A DNA stretch of 64,000 nt, from NCBI RefSeq assembly GCF_902497785.1, contig NZ_CABVHK010000006.1, positions 124,001 through 188,000 of the forward strand. Reading direction: 5' to 3'. The stretch is from Pseudomonas fluorescens (GTDB taxonomy: Bacteria; Pseudomonadota; Gammaproteobacteria; Pseudomonadales; Pseudomonadaceae). The notes below the pieces were generated by a model that had not been told where the DNA came from, made no database searches, and saw only the letters and a program-made list of their open reading frames with translations. Every line of letters starts with the position of its first letter. Within the stretch, counting starts at the first letter, position 1. Of this stretch, positions 25,222-33,950 are shown piece after piece. Made by a program: the position numbers and the translations under genes.

Positions 25222-26148
25222 CTAATTCACACTCGATTCTGTTTGCACCACGGCAGCAGGTCGTACGGGCGCCCGGCGCCACTGCGGCAAACCGATCAAC
25301 ACCACGGCACTGATGATCACCAACATCGCCAATGCTTCTTCGATGCCGATGGTCTCGCCGACAAACACAATCCCCAGCAACACTGCCACCGCCGGGTTGA
25401 CGTACGCATAACTGGTGGCTGCCGCCGGACGTACGTTTTTCAACAGGTACATATAAGCGTTAAACGCGATGATCGAACCGAAGAACGTCAGATACGCGAG
25501 CGCCAACCAACCCTCGATGGGCGGCATCGCCTGTAGGTGCTCACCGCTCAACGCACTGCCGGTCAGCAGCGCCACGCCGCCTACCAGCATTTCCACGGCG
25601 CTGGCCATCGCGCCTTGGGGCAGTGGCAAGTGTTTGCTCCACACCGAACCAAACGCCCAGGCCGCCGCCGCGAATATCAGCAACATCGCGCCCAGCGGGC
25701 TCGATTGCAGGTTGGAACCGAGGTTGAGCATGGCGATGCCGATCAGCCCGAGCGCAATCCCGGCCCATTCGAGACGGGTATTACGCGCGCCCCAGAAATA
25801 GCCGAACAGCAAGGTAAACAGCGGCACGGTCGCCACGGCCAGTGCCGCCACACCCGAAGCCACACCGGTGTGTTCCGCCACACTGACCCCGCCATTGCCG
25901 CACGCCAGCAGCAGAATCCCGATCATGCCCGCAGCCTTCCACTGCGCCCAAGTCGGTGCCGGCGCCCCGCGCCAGCGCAGGAAGGCGTACATCAACGTCC
26001 CGGCAATCACGAAGCGGACCCCGGCGAGCAGCAAGGGCGGCCAGTATTCCACGCCGATGCGGATCACCAGGTAAGTCGAGCCCCAAATCACGTACAACGC
26101 GAAGAAGGCAGCGATCAATGGCAAGGGAAAGCGACGTGGGCCAGGCAT
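25222..26148 (-). CDS. yedA: YedA-like DMT exporter
   Basis: 308 residues, ten transmembrane segments in two EamA repeats. The opening ALYVIWGSTYLVIRIGVEYWPPLL with the core WGSTYLVIRIG and the loop NGGVSVAEHTGVASGVAAL are characteristic of the YedA/drug-metabolite exporter group. Start chosen at MPGPRRFPLP (26148); the frame continues upstream to 26199 without better signals. An Lrp-type regulator is divergent 164 bases away and is a plausible controller, since Lrp/AsnC regulators often pair with amino-acid exporters. Confidence 0.88.
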   Translation of the reverse strand: MPGPRRFPLPLIAAFFALYVIWGSTYLVIRIGVEYWPPLLLAGVRFVIAGTLMYAFLRWRGAPAPTWAQWKAAGMIGILLLACGNGGVSVAEHTGVASGVAALAVATVPLFTLLFGYFWGARNTRLEWAGIALGLIGIAMLNLGSNLQSSPLGAMLLIFAAAAWAFGSVWSKHLPLPQGAMASAVEMLVGGVALLTGSALSGEHLQAMPPIEGWLALAYLTFFGSIIAFNAYMYLLKNVRPAAATSYAYVNPAVAVLLGIVFVGETIGIEEALAMLVIISAVVLIGLPQWRRAPVRPAAVVQTESSVN

Positions 26149-26312
26149 CGGGGCAGCTCGCAGGCAAGACAAGTGAACCGCTATTCTAGAAAGGCCCACC
26201 GTAGAAAATAAGTTACAAAACCTGTTTATCGCGCCGGTACACTTTTCAAATCACGGAGTTCGCCGCTATAAACCGTGCTTTCGAAAGTCAGTCATTTTTC
26301 AGGAAACCGACC

Positions 26313-26765
26313 ATGGACAAATACGACCGCATGCTCCTCGGCGCCCTGCTGGAAAATGGTCGTGCGTCCTACGCCGACCTCGCGCGCAAGGTCAACCTGT
26401 CCGCCCCGGCCGTCGCCGAGCGCGTGGCCAAACTCGAAGCCAGCGGAGTGATCACCGGTTACCAGGCGAAAGTCGACATGGCCAAGCTGGGCTTGCCGAT
26501 TCAATGCGTGATCGAACTGCGCCTGAATCAGCACGGTAACCAAAAAGCCTACGACGACCTGATCAAAATCCCGCAACTGACGGAGTGCCACCGGGTCACG
26601 GGTGATCCCTGCGTGATCATGCAGGCTGCGGTGGGTTCGATGCCGGAGCTGGAAGAGTTGATCAACCGGATCGCCAAGTTCGGGTTCAGCAAGACCTCGA
26701 TTGTTCTGTCGAGCGCCATCGAAAAGCGCGTGCCGTTGGGGCAGCTGGAAGGGAACGGCAAATAG
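26313..26765 (+). CDS. Lrp/AsnC-family regulator
   Basis: 150 residues. The N-terminal helix-turn-helix (about 1-60: YDRMLLGALLENGRASYADLA, LSAPAVAERVAKLEASGVI) and the C-terminal RAM/AsnC ligand domain (about 65-145) are complete. Divergent from the YedA-like exporter. The intergenic segment includes AT-rich bases TTTTCAAATC around 26246 that could hold its site. Followed at once by the unusual expanded repeat at 26776. Confidence 0.92.
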   Translation: MDKYDRMLLGALLENGRASYADLARKVNLSAPAVAERVAKLEASGVITGYQAKVDMAKLGLPIQCVIELRLNQHGNQKAYDDLIKIPQLTECHRVTGDPCVIMQAAVGSMPELEELINRIAKFGFSKTSIVLSSAIEKRVPLGQLEGNGK

Positions 26766-26775
26766 CGCTCACGCA

Positions 26776-26908
26776 CCGTAGGAACCGTAGGAGCCGTAGG
26801 AGCCGTAGGAGCCGTAGGAGCTGTCGAGTGAAACGAGGCTGCGATCTTTTGATCTTGGTCTTTTAAGTCAACAGATCGCAGCCTCGTTTTACTCGACAGC
26901 TCCTACAG
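26776..26908. repeat. Hairpin element with tandem CCGTAGGAG 9-mers
   Basis: Five 9-mers (CCGTAGGAA then four CCGTAGGAG) at 26776-26820 run into CTGTCGAGTGAAACGAGGCT, loop, and the inverse arm AGCCTCGTTTTACTCGACAG followed by CTCCTAC. It is a variant of the GATCGCAGC...CTCCTAC element in which the internal TTCGG arm is replaced by CTCGTTTCACTCGA. The same variant follows the other Lrp-type gene at 44321. Confidence 0.9.
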
Positions 26909-26930
26909 GGTCCAGAAATCTGCGCGTCGC

Positions 26931-27542
26931 TCAGAACCCGCGATGGCGCTTGAGGTGCTCGTTGATCTTCGCCGCCGGGACTTTCTGCAGGCTGACCAGC
27001 AGATCATGCGACAACTCGCGCAACCCGTGCTTTTGCCGCAATTCCTGCGCCAGATGCGCCGTCAGGTTGGCCGCCATCTCGGCATCAGCCATGGCCCGGT
27101 GAGCCTTTCCGGTGTGCGGCAGTTGGGCGAAGGTGGTGAGCGTGCCTAGCTTGTGATTCGGCGCAGCGGGCATCAGCCGGCGGGCAAGCAACAGCGAGCA
27201 GGCAAAGTTCTGCAAACGCGTGCGTTTGATCCGCCCGAGTTCGAAGTCCCAGAACTTCTGGTCGAACGCGGCGTTGTGCGCAAGCAAGGGCGTGCAGCCA
27301 ACGAATTCATTGACCTCATTCATCACCCGCTCCGCCGTTGGCGCAGTGCGCAGCATGGCGTTGCTGATGCCGGTCAGTTGTTCGATGAAGGCCGGAACGC
27401 GCACGCCGGCGTTCATCAGGCTTTGGTAACGCTCGACGATGCGCCCCTGTTCAAGGATGACCACGGCAATTTCCGTGGCCCGGCAGCTGCTGCTCGGGGA
27501 GATCCCGGTGGTTTCAAAGTCGATGACTGCTATGCGTTCCAA
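26931..27542 (-). CDS. DnaQ-like 3'-5' exonuclease
   Basis: 203 residues from a TTG at 27542. DEDD exonuclease motifs: ExoI VIDFETTG (Asp and Glu), ExoII LLAHNAAFDQKFWDFE, ExoIII GKAHRAMADAE with the His-Asp of the DEDDh type. A GGAG precedes the TTG by 11 bases. The longer frame to 27602 would overlap the upstream NYN gene and has no better start. Likely a DNA or RNA proofreading/repair exonuclease; not the replicative DnaQ, given length and context. Probably co-transcribed with the NYN gene 22 bases upstream. Confidence 0.83.
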   Translation of the reverse strand: MERIAVIDFETTGISPSSSCRATEIAVVILEQGRIVERYQSLMNAGVRVPAFIEQLTGISNAMLRTAPTAERVMNEVNEFVGCTPLLAHNAAFDQKFWDFELGRIKRTRLQNFACSLLLARRLMPAAPNHKLGTLTTFAQLPHTGKAHRAMADAEMAANLTAHLAQELRQKHGLRELSHDLLVSLQKVPAAKINEHLKRHRGF

Positions 27543-27564
27543 ACCCTTTTCAACTCCGTAAAAA

Positions 27565-28044
27565 TCAATTCTTGAGCAGCAACGTGCCTTCGATTGGCAC
27601 ATAGCGGCTGGCGGCGCGGATCAGCGAGTTGGCCGTCAGGCCCGGCACCCCATAAGCCACCGCTTGCACGCCGTGCTTGGCGATGATGCGTTCCAGCAGC
27701 ATGTCGAAATCGCCGTCGCCGGAAGCCAGCACCACTTCGTCAACGTGGTCGGCCGCGTCCATGATGTCGAGGGTGATGCCCACGTCCCAATCGCCCTTGG
27801 CGGAGCCATCGCTGCGCTGGATGTAGGGCTTGAGTTTCACGGTGAAACCGAGGTTGCGCAGGATTTGCTGGAACTGTTGCTGTTTGCTGTCGCCACGGTC
27901 GATCGCGTAGGCGTAGGCCTCGACAATCTGCCCTTGTTTGCTGATATCAGCCCACAACGCGGCGTAGTTGAAGTGGCAACCGTACGCCTGACGCACGGTG
28001 TAATAGAGGTTTTGCACATCGGCGAACACTGCAATTTTTTTCAC
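27565..28044 (-). CDS. NYN-domain (LabA-like, PIN-fold) protein
   Basis: 159 residues covering a single NYN domain. Acidic residues expected for a PIN-type metal site: FADVQNLYY (Asp9, Asn12), KGDWDVGITLDIM, and LASGDGDFDMLLE with the diagnostic SGDGDF. NYN proteins are predicted or shown ribonucleases; LabA-like members occur in many bacteria. A DnaQ-like exonuclease follows 22 bases downstream, giving a two-nuclease operon. Confidence 0.88.
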   Translation of the reverse strand: MKKIAVFADVQNLYYTVRQAYGCHFNYAALWADISKQGQIVEAYAYAIDRGDSKQQQFQQILRNLGFTVKLKPYIQRSDGSAKGDWDVGITLDIMDAADHVDEVVLASGDGDFDMLLERIIAKHGVQAVAYGVPGLTANSLIRAASRYVPIEGTLLLKN

Positions 28045-28139
28045 CGTGCATCCTCTTTCGCGCAGGCGGGATCAGGCACCGGGCCCGAAAAGTCGCCCAG
28101 TATGCCAGCCTGAAGGATTGTTCCGCGAATAATCGGCCA

Positions 28140-28244
28140 TGTGGCGAGGGAGCTTGCTCCCGCTGGGGTGCGAAGCAGCCCCTCTTATTTTCAAACTCTA
28201 GGGGCCTGCTGCGCAGTCCAGCGGGAGCAAGCTCCCTCGCCACA
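28140..28244. repeat. REPIN (GTGGCGAGGGAGCTTGCTCCC family)
   Basis: TGTGGCGAGGGAGCTTGCTC and its inverse enclose an inner pair (GGGGTGCGAAGCAG / CTGCTGCGCAG). It lies between two co-oriented minus-strand genes. Confidence 0.9.
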
Positions 28245-28248
28245 GGGG

Positions 28249-28926
28249 TCAGACGAAAGAATCGTCGTCACCGCCAAAGAACGATGAGCTGTCATCGCTG
28301 TAATCAGTGCCGGCGTAATCGTCCTGACCTGCGGGGTTGTCCGCAGCCGGTTCTTCCTTGATGACTTCAACCACTTCAGGCGCCTGATCATGGTGAAACA
28401 GGCTGCTGATGCCCTGTGCCAGCATCACACCCCCCGCCACACCCGCTGCGGTTTTCAGCGCGCCACCGAGGAAACCACCGCCGGCCGGTTGTTGAGGCGT
28501 GTAATTCTGCTGCGGGGCACTGGAACCGAAGCCCTGCTGCGGCGGCTGCGAATTGAACGAAGGCCGCCCCGGTTCACGCCAGCCGCCATTGGCGGTCGGC
28601 GCGTCACGGGAACTGCCACCGAAAATGCTCGACAGAAAACCACCGCCGCCCGACGCCGGAGCCGCTGGCTGCGCCTTGGCCGCTCGCAGCTCGCCCTGCA
28701 ATTGCTGGACTTGCTGAGCCATTTGCTTGTTCTGGGCGTCGAGGCTCTTGATCGCCGCCTCCTGCACCAGAATCGCCTGGGTCATGAAGTAACCCGCCGC
28801 CGGTTGACGAGTCAGATGCTCCTTGATTCGCGCCTCGGCCTGGGCGTCGCGCGGGGCTGCGTCCGTTTCGGCCTGTTGCAGCCGGGAAAACAGTCCATCG
28901 ATCAGGGTTTGTTCTTCGCTGTTCAT
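28249..28926 (-). CDS. DUF2076 domain protein
   Basis: 225 residues. N-terminus MNSEEQTLIDGLFSRLQQAE is the DUF2076 signature. A coiled coil runs from about 50 to 85 (KSLDAQNKQMAQQVQQLQGEL). It is followed by a Gly/Pro/Gln-rich linker, a glycine-rich hydrophobic patch GGGFLGGALKTAAGVAGGVMLAQG (core FLGGALKTAAGVAGG) and an acidic tail ending SSSFFGGDDDSFV. Function unknown; predicted peripheral or membrane-associated protein. Confidence 0.88.
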   Translation of the reverse strand: MNSEEQTLIDGLFSRLQQAETDAAPRDAQAEARIKEHLTRQPAAGYFMTQAILVQEAAIKSLDAQNKQMAQQVQQLQGELRAAKAQPAAPASGGGGFLSSIFGGSSRDAPTANGGWREPGRPSFNSQPPQQGFGSSAPQQNYTPQQPAGGGFLGGALKTAAGVAGGVMLAQGISSLFHHDQAPEVVEVIKEEPAADNPAGQDDYAGTDYSDDSSSFFGGDDDSFV

Positions 28927-29084
28927 CGCGACCTCTTGGATTGCCGGAAAAATCGTCGTCCTGCTCCACTGAGGATAAGGCGCTCAACCTTAATGAAGCC
29001 TGAAACAAGTTGTTTCAATGACCTTTACCGAACACTTACGTTTGCTCCAAGCGGTACATCATCGGTTACAGTGAGTTACTGAAT

Positions 29085-29780
29085 ATGACCTGCGATCCCC
29101 GACTGATGAATCCGTTCGATGTGCTGCGTGACTCTGTGTATTTCTTCAAGCTCAATCTGGGCCAGATCGTGCGGCTGTGCCTGCCGCTGGTGATTTTCGA
29201 AGCGCTGCTGCAACAGGTGGTCGACCATTCCACCCCACCGGACAGTTTTCCCGGCATCAGCGTGATCGTCGGGTTGCTGGTGTATCCGCTGTACACCGCC
29301 GCGCTGATCCTGTTTCTCGATGCGCGCAGTCGTGGCGAAACCCCGCGCAACCGCGATCTGCTGGCGAGGTCCGCGTACCTGTGGCCGCGCTTTGCCCTGC
29401 TCACTGCGCTCAACACCCTGTTGATCCTGCTGGGCCTGTCGCTGTATTTCCTGCCGGGCATCTGGTTGATGGTGACCCTGGCGTTCGGCGAATACCTGCT
29501 GGTGCTGCGCGGCCTCGCTCCGCTGGCGGCGATGAAGGAAAGCTTGCGCCTGACCCGTGGCCATTTCCTGCGAATTCTGGTGTGCATTTTGTGTGTCATG
29601 GGCCCGCTGTGGGTGCTCAAGGGCCTGACTGTGCAGGTGTATCCGGAGCCGCAGAACCCGGTGATTTCCTTGCTGATCGACAGCGCCCAGAGCTTTTTGC
29701 AGCTGTTTACCAGCGTGGTGCTGTTCCGTTTGTTCATGCTGATCAGCGACGTTCCCGAGAAACTCGACCGGCCGCTCTGA
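29085..29780 (+). CDS. YciC-like (UPF0259) membrane protein
   Basis: 231 residues with about five or six hydrophobic segments and the family feature NPFDVLRDSVYFFKLNLGQIVRLCLP (core VLRDSVYFFKLNLGQI). It resembles YciC/UPF0259 inner-membrane proteins of unknown function. The start is uncertain: ATG at 29085 has a weak GTGAG upstream, and MNPFDVL at 29106 is the alternative. It is followed by a GC-rich hairpin terminator. Confidence 0.78.
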   Translation: MTCDPRLMNPFDVLRDSVYFFKLNLGQIVRLCLPLVIFEALLQQVVDHSTPPDSFPGISVIVGLLVYPLYTAALILFLDARSRGETPRNRDLLARSAYLWPRFALLTALNTLLILLGLSLYFLPGIWLMVTLAFGEYLLVLRGLAPLAAMKESLRLTRGHFLRILVCILCVMGPLWVLKGLTVQVYPEPQNPVISLLIDSAQSFLQLFTSVVLFRLFMLISDVPEKLDRPL

Positions 29781-29791
29781 CCATGGGCTTC

Positions 29792-29826
29792 GGCCCCGCG
29801 CTCGGTTATGCTCGGGGCCATCTTTT
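29792..29826 (+). terminator. Hairpin terminator between yciC-like and EEP genes
   Basis: GGCCCCG (29792-29798) pairs with CGGGGCC (29813-29819), then ATCTTTT. It stops just before the next gene's ATG at 29847, so that gene either has its own promoter inside the hairpin region or is controlled by readthrough. Confidence 0.65.
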
Positions 29827-29846
29827 GTAACGCTATAAGCCGAGCC

Positions 29847-30926
29847 ATGACCCGACTACTGCGCTACACCCTGCTGAGCCTGTTGATTGCCATCGGCCTG
29901 ATGACGTTGCTGATCTACAACCTGACCTGGCGCCCTGAAGCCAAGGAAACGTTACCGGTCAGTTGCAACGCCGAAGCGCCCACTCTGGTGCCCGGTCAGG
30001 CACTGAAAGTGATGACGTGGAACGTTCAGTACCTGGCGGGTAAACGCTATGTGTTCTGGAATGACCTGGCGGCCGGCAACGACGAACATCCGACCGCCGC
30101 AGACATGGCCTTCAGCCTCGATGAAGTGACGCGGGTGATCCGTGACGAGCAGCCAGACATCGTGCTGCTGCAGGAACTGGATGACGGCGCCAAGGCCAGC
30201 GAATACCAAAACCAGTTCAAACTGCTCCAGGAACGGGTTGCCGACCTGTACCCGTGCAGCGCTCGCGCCTTCGACTGGAAAGCCGATTTCGTCCCGCTTC
30301 CGCACATTGTCGGCAGCGTCGGCCGGCAACTGGCGACCCTCAGTCGCTTCGAGATCGAACACGCCGAACGGGTGCAACTGCCGATCGCCCCCGCCAATTT
30401 CATCAGCCGTCAGTTCGAACCGAAAAACGCGTTGCTGGTGACGTACCTGCCGTTGAGCGACGGCGGTCAGATGGCGGTGTTCAATACCCATCTGGACCGC
30501 GCCAGCCAATCGGACGAAACGCTGCAAACCCAAGTGGCGGCCGTGGCGAAAATCCTCGACAAGTACGAAAGCCGTGGCACGCCGTGGCTGATCGGCGGGG
30601 ACTTCAACCTGCTGCCGCTGGGGCAATACCGACGCCTGCCTGCCGAACAGCGCACGCCCTACTCCGCCGACAGCGCGTTGCACCTGTTGTGGGACAAGTA
30701 CCCGATGATCCCGACCAACAATGAAGCCAGCGGTGTCGATCGGGCGCAGTGGCTGACCCACTACCCGAACGACCCGGGGTTGAACGGCCCGGACCGAACG
30801 GTGGACTACCTGTTTTATAGCCCGCGGATCAAGCGGGTCGAGGCGATGGTGCGCCAGGACGATACCTTGCGAATCTCCGATCATTTGCCGGTGATTGCAC
30901 GGTTTCTTCTACCGGCAGCGCCGTAA
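29847..30926 (+). CDS. Endonuclease/exonuclease/phosphatase-family protein, membrane-anchored
   Basis: 359 residues from MTRLLRYTLL. One N-terminal transmembrane segment (about 5-25) probably anchors it with the catalytic domain in the periplasm. EEP-fold signature residues: MTWNVQYL (Asn), ILLQELDD equivalent VLLQELD (metal-binding Glu), FNTHLDR (His), GGDFNLLP (Asp/Asn), DYLFYSP and ISDHLPV (Asp-His). Substrate could be a phosphodiester, lipid or nucleotide; not assignable. The in-frame extension to 29808 runs through the terminator and is rejected. Confidence 0.86.
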   Translation: MTRLLRYTLLSLLIAIGLMTLLIYNLTWRPEAKETLPVSCNAEAPTLVPGQALKVMTWNVQYLAGKRYVFWNDLAAGNDEHPTAADMAFSLDEVTRVIRDEQPDIVLLQELDDGAKASEYQNQFKLLQERVADLYPCSARAFDWKADFVPLPHIVGSVGRQLATLSRFEIEHAERVQLPIAPANFISRQFEPKNALLVTYLPLSDGGQMAVFNTHLDRASQSDETLQTQVAAVAKILDKYESRGTPWLIGGDFNLLPLGQYRRLPAEQRTPYSADSALHLLWDKYPMIPTNNEASGVDRAQWLTHYPNDPGLNGPDRTVDYLFYSPRIKRVEAMVRQDDTLRISDHLPVIARFLLPAAP

Positions 30927-30944
30927 CGACGGATAAATACAAAA

Positions 30945-31038
30945 CCTGTGGGAGCGGGCTTGCCCGCGATGGCGGACTGTCGGTCAACAAAGATGTTGCA
31001 TGTGATGGCCTCATCGCGAGCAAGCTCGCTCCCACAGG
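30945..31038. repeat. REPIN with unequal arms
   Basis: The left arm is GGGAGCGGGCTTGCCCGCGA and the right arm the inverse of GGGAGCGAGCTTGCTCGCGA, so two REP subtypes are paired in one element between convergent genes. Confidence 0.9.
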
Positions 31039-31062
31039 GGTTGTGTCCGATTGGAAATCGGC

Positions 31063-31899
31063 TCAATGCACTTCCTCCAAATCATCATGCAACAACCCGA
31101 AAATATCGCGCTTCATCTCGATAAACGAGCGCTCCATGACCATGTCCAGGGTCCGTGGCCGTTCGATCGGCACGTCCAGGATCTGCTTGATCCTCCCCGG
31201 TCGCGCGCCCATTACGTAAACCCGGTCGCCGAGCAGTATCGCCTCGTCGATATCGTGAGTGACGAACAGCACAGTCTTTTTGCTGTTGCCCCAGACCCGC
31301 AATAACAGCTGCTGCATTTGCAGGCGCGTCTGGCTGTCGAGGGCGCCGAAAGGTTCGTCCATCAGCAGGATCTGCGGATCGTTGGCCAACGCCCGGGCAA
31401 TCGCCACGCGCTGCATCATCCCGCCGGACAGCTGTTTGGCGTAGTTGTCGGCGAACCCGGTCAGGCCCACTTCATTGACGTAGTAATCGACGATTTCCTT
31501 GCGTTGCGCCGCCGCCATGCCGCGCCGCTTCAGCCCGAACTCGACGTTCTGCCGCACCGTCAGCCACGGAAACAGCGTGTAGCTCTGGAAGACCATTCCG
31601 CGATCCGCGCCGGGGCCCTGCACTTGCTGGCCGCCGACGTAGATCTCGCCTTGTGTGGGCTCGTTCAATCCGGCGGTGAGGTACAGCAAACTCGACTTGC
31701 CGCAACCTGATGGGCCGACCAGCACCGCGAATTGCTGATCCGGCACTTCAAACGACACCTGGTCCAGGGCGGTGAATACGCCGCCGTCGGGCTTCTGATA
31801 ACGCAGGCTGACCTTGTCCACCTGCAGGCGCGGTGCGGCGTGCGTCGGGGTCGCCATCGGAGTGACTAATCGTGGGTTGACGGCGGTTACTGAGCCCAT
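31063..31899 (-). CDS. ABC transporter ATPase (NitT/TauT family)
   Basis: 278 residues, cytoplasmic ATPase of an importer. Walker A GPSGCGKSS, Q-loop VFQSYTLFPW, signature LSGGMMQRVAIARAL, Walker B ILLMDEPFGALD and H-loop VTHDIDEA are all intact. The sequence around them (GMVFQSYTLFPWLTV, RPRTLD) is typical of SsuB/TauB/nitrate-type ATPases. It overlaps the permease gene by 13 bases and ends the operon. Cargo unknown; see the adjoining transaminase and dehydrogenase. Confidence 0.93.
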   Translation of the reverse strand: MGSVTAVNPRLVTPMATPTHAAPRLQVDKVSLRYQKPDGGVFTALDQVSFEVPDQQFAVLVGPSGCGKSSLLYLTAGLNEPTQGEIYVGGQQVQGPGADRGMVFQSYTLFPWLTVRQNVEFGLKRRGMAAAQRKEIVDYYVNEVGLTGFADNYAKQLSGGMMQRVAIARALANDPQILLMDEPFGALDSQTRLQMQQLLLRVWGNSKKTVLFVTHDIDEAILLGDRVYVMGARPGRIKQILDVPIERPRTLDMVMERSFIEMKRDIFGLLHDDLEEVH

Positions 31900-32690
31900 G
31901 CGGCAATCCTCAGACGAAGGAAGCGGAACAGTTGATCGGTGATCAGACCCAGCAGGCCGATGATCGCGATGGCGAGGAAAATCACATCCACCTGAAAGCC
32001 GCGCATGGCTTTAAGGCTCAAGTAACCGAGGCCACTGGAGGCAGCGACCAGTTCGGCGACCACCAGGTACGTCCAGGCCCAGCCCATAGTCACGCGCAAA
32101 GTGTCGAGCACACCCGGCAACGACGCCGGCGCGATCACATGCAGCACCGCATCGCGGCGGGTGGAACCCAGTGTGTAAGACGCGTTGATCAGGTCCTTGG
32201 AGATGCCCTTGGACACGTCAGCGATCATCACCAGTTGCTGGAAGAACACGCCGAAGATGATCACCGAGACTCGCTGCTCCAGACCGATGCCGATCCACAG
32301 AATGAACAGCGGCACAAACGAGGTCACCGGCAGGTAACGGATGAAATTCACCATGGGTTCGAGGAACGCCTGGACGATGCGGAAGCTGCCCATCAGCAAC
32401 CCCAGCGGCACTGCCACCAGCGACGAGATAATGAAACCAACCATCACCACTTCGAGACTGGCCCACACGTGCAAACCGAGGGTGCCGTCGCGGCTCAGGC
32501 GCACGGCGGCTTCAACTACCGCGCCCGGCGTCGGCAGGAACATGCCGGGCACCACGCCGCCGTAAGACAAACCGGCCCACAAGCCCACCAGTAAAACCCA
32601 GGCCAGACCGCTCGCGCTCCAGATCACCGACACCGGCAGGCCGGTCTTGGGCGTGATGCAGCGGCTCAGCCATGAATTGCGCTTGAACAT
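31887..32690 (-). CDS. ABC transporter permease (NitT/TauT family)
   Basis: 267 residues, about six transmembrane segments. The ATPase-coupling EAA loop is in KGISKDLINASYTLGSTRRDAVLHVIAPASLPGVL (core ASYTLGSTRRDAVLHVI). The N-terminus is preceded by a good GGAGG-like site (revcomp of cctcctac at 32696). Middle gene of the binding protein-permease-ATPase operon. Confidence 0.92.
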   Translation of the reverse strand: MFKRNSWLSRCITPKTGLPVSVIWSASGLAWVLLVGLWAGLSYGGVVPGMFLPTPGAVVEAAVRLSRDGTLGLHVWASLEVVMVGFIISSLVAVPLGLLMGSFRIVQAFLEPMVNFIRYLPVTSFVPLFILWIGIGLEQRVSVIIFGVFFQQLVMIADVSKGISKDLINASYTLGSTRRDAVLHVIAPASLPGVLDTLRVTMGWAWTYLVVAELVAASSGLGYLSLKAMRGFQVDVIFLAIAIIGLLGLITDQLFRFLRLRIAAWAQ

Positions 32691-32699
32691 GCGAACCTC

Positions 32700-33686
32700 C
32701 TACAGCGGGCTGACGAAGCGGTTGTCGATCAGGTCGTCATTGCTGACGTTGTAGGGTTTGCCCTGCAATTCACTGGCGGTTTCATTGGCCAGTTTGATCA
32801 ACGGCGCGCTGTCGCCCGGCTTGCCCGGCGAACCGAGGAGTTTTTCGCTCATGGCCTGATCGTAGAAGCGCACGCCTTGCGCGGCAGCTTCCAGTTCCTT
32901 CGGATCGGCAAGGTAACCACCGACGCCCTTGGCCATGATTTTGTAGGCTTCCTGCGGATGGTCCTTGGTGTACTGCACGGCTTTGTACAAACCGGCGACC
33001 AGCGCCTTGACGTCTTCCGGTTGTTTTTCGATGACTGTGCAGTTGAGCGCGACCACGTCGACGATCACGCCCGGCGTGCTGCTGCTGTCGATCAGCACCT
33101 TGCCTTGCTGCTTGTCGCGCACCATGGACAGGTGCGGTTCCCACGTCACGGCGGCGGGCACGCGGCCGGCGATAAACGCAGTGGCGGCGTCGTCGGCGGT
33201 CATGTTCTGCACGGTGATGTCGCTCATGCTCATGCCGTGTTTTTTCAGCAAGTAGGACAGCCAGAACTGCGAGGTCGAACCTTCATTCACCGCGACAGCC
33301 TTGCCCTTCAGCTCTTGCAGACTCTTGACGTCCTTGCCCACCAGCACACCGTCGCCACCGTGGCTGTCGTCGAGTGCGGCTACCGCCTTGAAGCAGAATT
33401 GCGGACGGTACTTGAGGATTTCGTCGATGGTCGACGCCGAGCCGGACAATTCGCCGGAAGCTTGCGCGGCCATGTACATCGAGGCCTCTTCGACGACGGG
33501 CAATTCGACGGTCAGACCGTTTTCCTTGAAGTAACCCAGGTCCTGGGCCAGGTAGAGGGTGCCGTATCCGACCCACGTGGTGTGGCCGATGGACAGGGTG
33601 CCGGCCTGGGCGCTGGTGGCGACCGACACGGCGATGGCGGTGACCGCCAGTGGATGAGCAACGCGGGTAAGCAAGGACTTGATCAT
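32700..33686 (-). CDS. ABC transporter substrate-binding protein (NitT/TauT family)
   Basis: 328 residues from MIKSLLTRVAH with a GGGAG site upstream. The signal peptide ends near TSAQAG (about residue 26). The mature protein begins TLSIGHTTWVGYGTLYLAQDLGYF and contains LKGKAVAVNEGSTSQFWL, a layout shared by taurine, sulfonate, nitrate and pyrimidine-precursor binding proteins. The ligand cannot be deduced. Being the first gene of an ABC operon beside a transaminase and an aldehyde dehydrogenase, it may bind an amine. The frame extends to 33935 but only the signal peptide start is sensible. Confidence 0.9.
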   Translation of the reverse strand: MIKSLLTRVAHPLAVTAIAVSVATSAQAGTLSIGHTTWVGYGTLYLAQDLGYFKENGLTVELPVVEEASMYMAAQASGELSGSASTIDEILKYRPQFCFKAVAALDDSHGGDGVLVGKDVKSLQELKGKAVAVNEGSTSQFWLSYLLKKHGMSMSDITVQNMTADDAATAFIAGRVPAAVTWEPHLSMVRDKQQGKVLIDSSSTPGVIVDVVALNCTVIEKQPEDVKALVAGLYKAVQYTKDHPQEAYKIMAKGVGGYLADPKELEAAAQGVRFYDQAMSEKLLGSPGKPGDSAPLIKLANETASELQGKPYNVSNDDLIDNRFVSPL

Positions 33687-33950
33687 GGAGCACTCCCAAA
33701 GCTGTTGATTTAGTTTTGTCATGGGCAGTACGGCCAGCAGCGCTGGAGCAGCGCTGCCACTTGGGGTCTCTGTCGGACCTTTTTTGTGAGCAGCGTTTGG
33801 CTGGCTGGGAGGTCGATGTTGACCCAAGGCCGGGAGAAGGAAAATCAGGAAATAGGTGGTTGGGAGTGATGAAAAAACTGGGTAGTGCGCACTGGAAAAG
33901 GGCGGTGTTGGCGGGGGTGCACGGGGTCGGTGCATAACTCTGGAAAAAGC

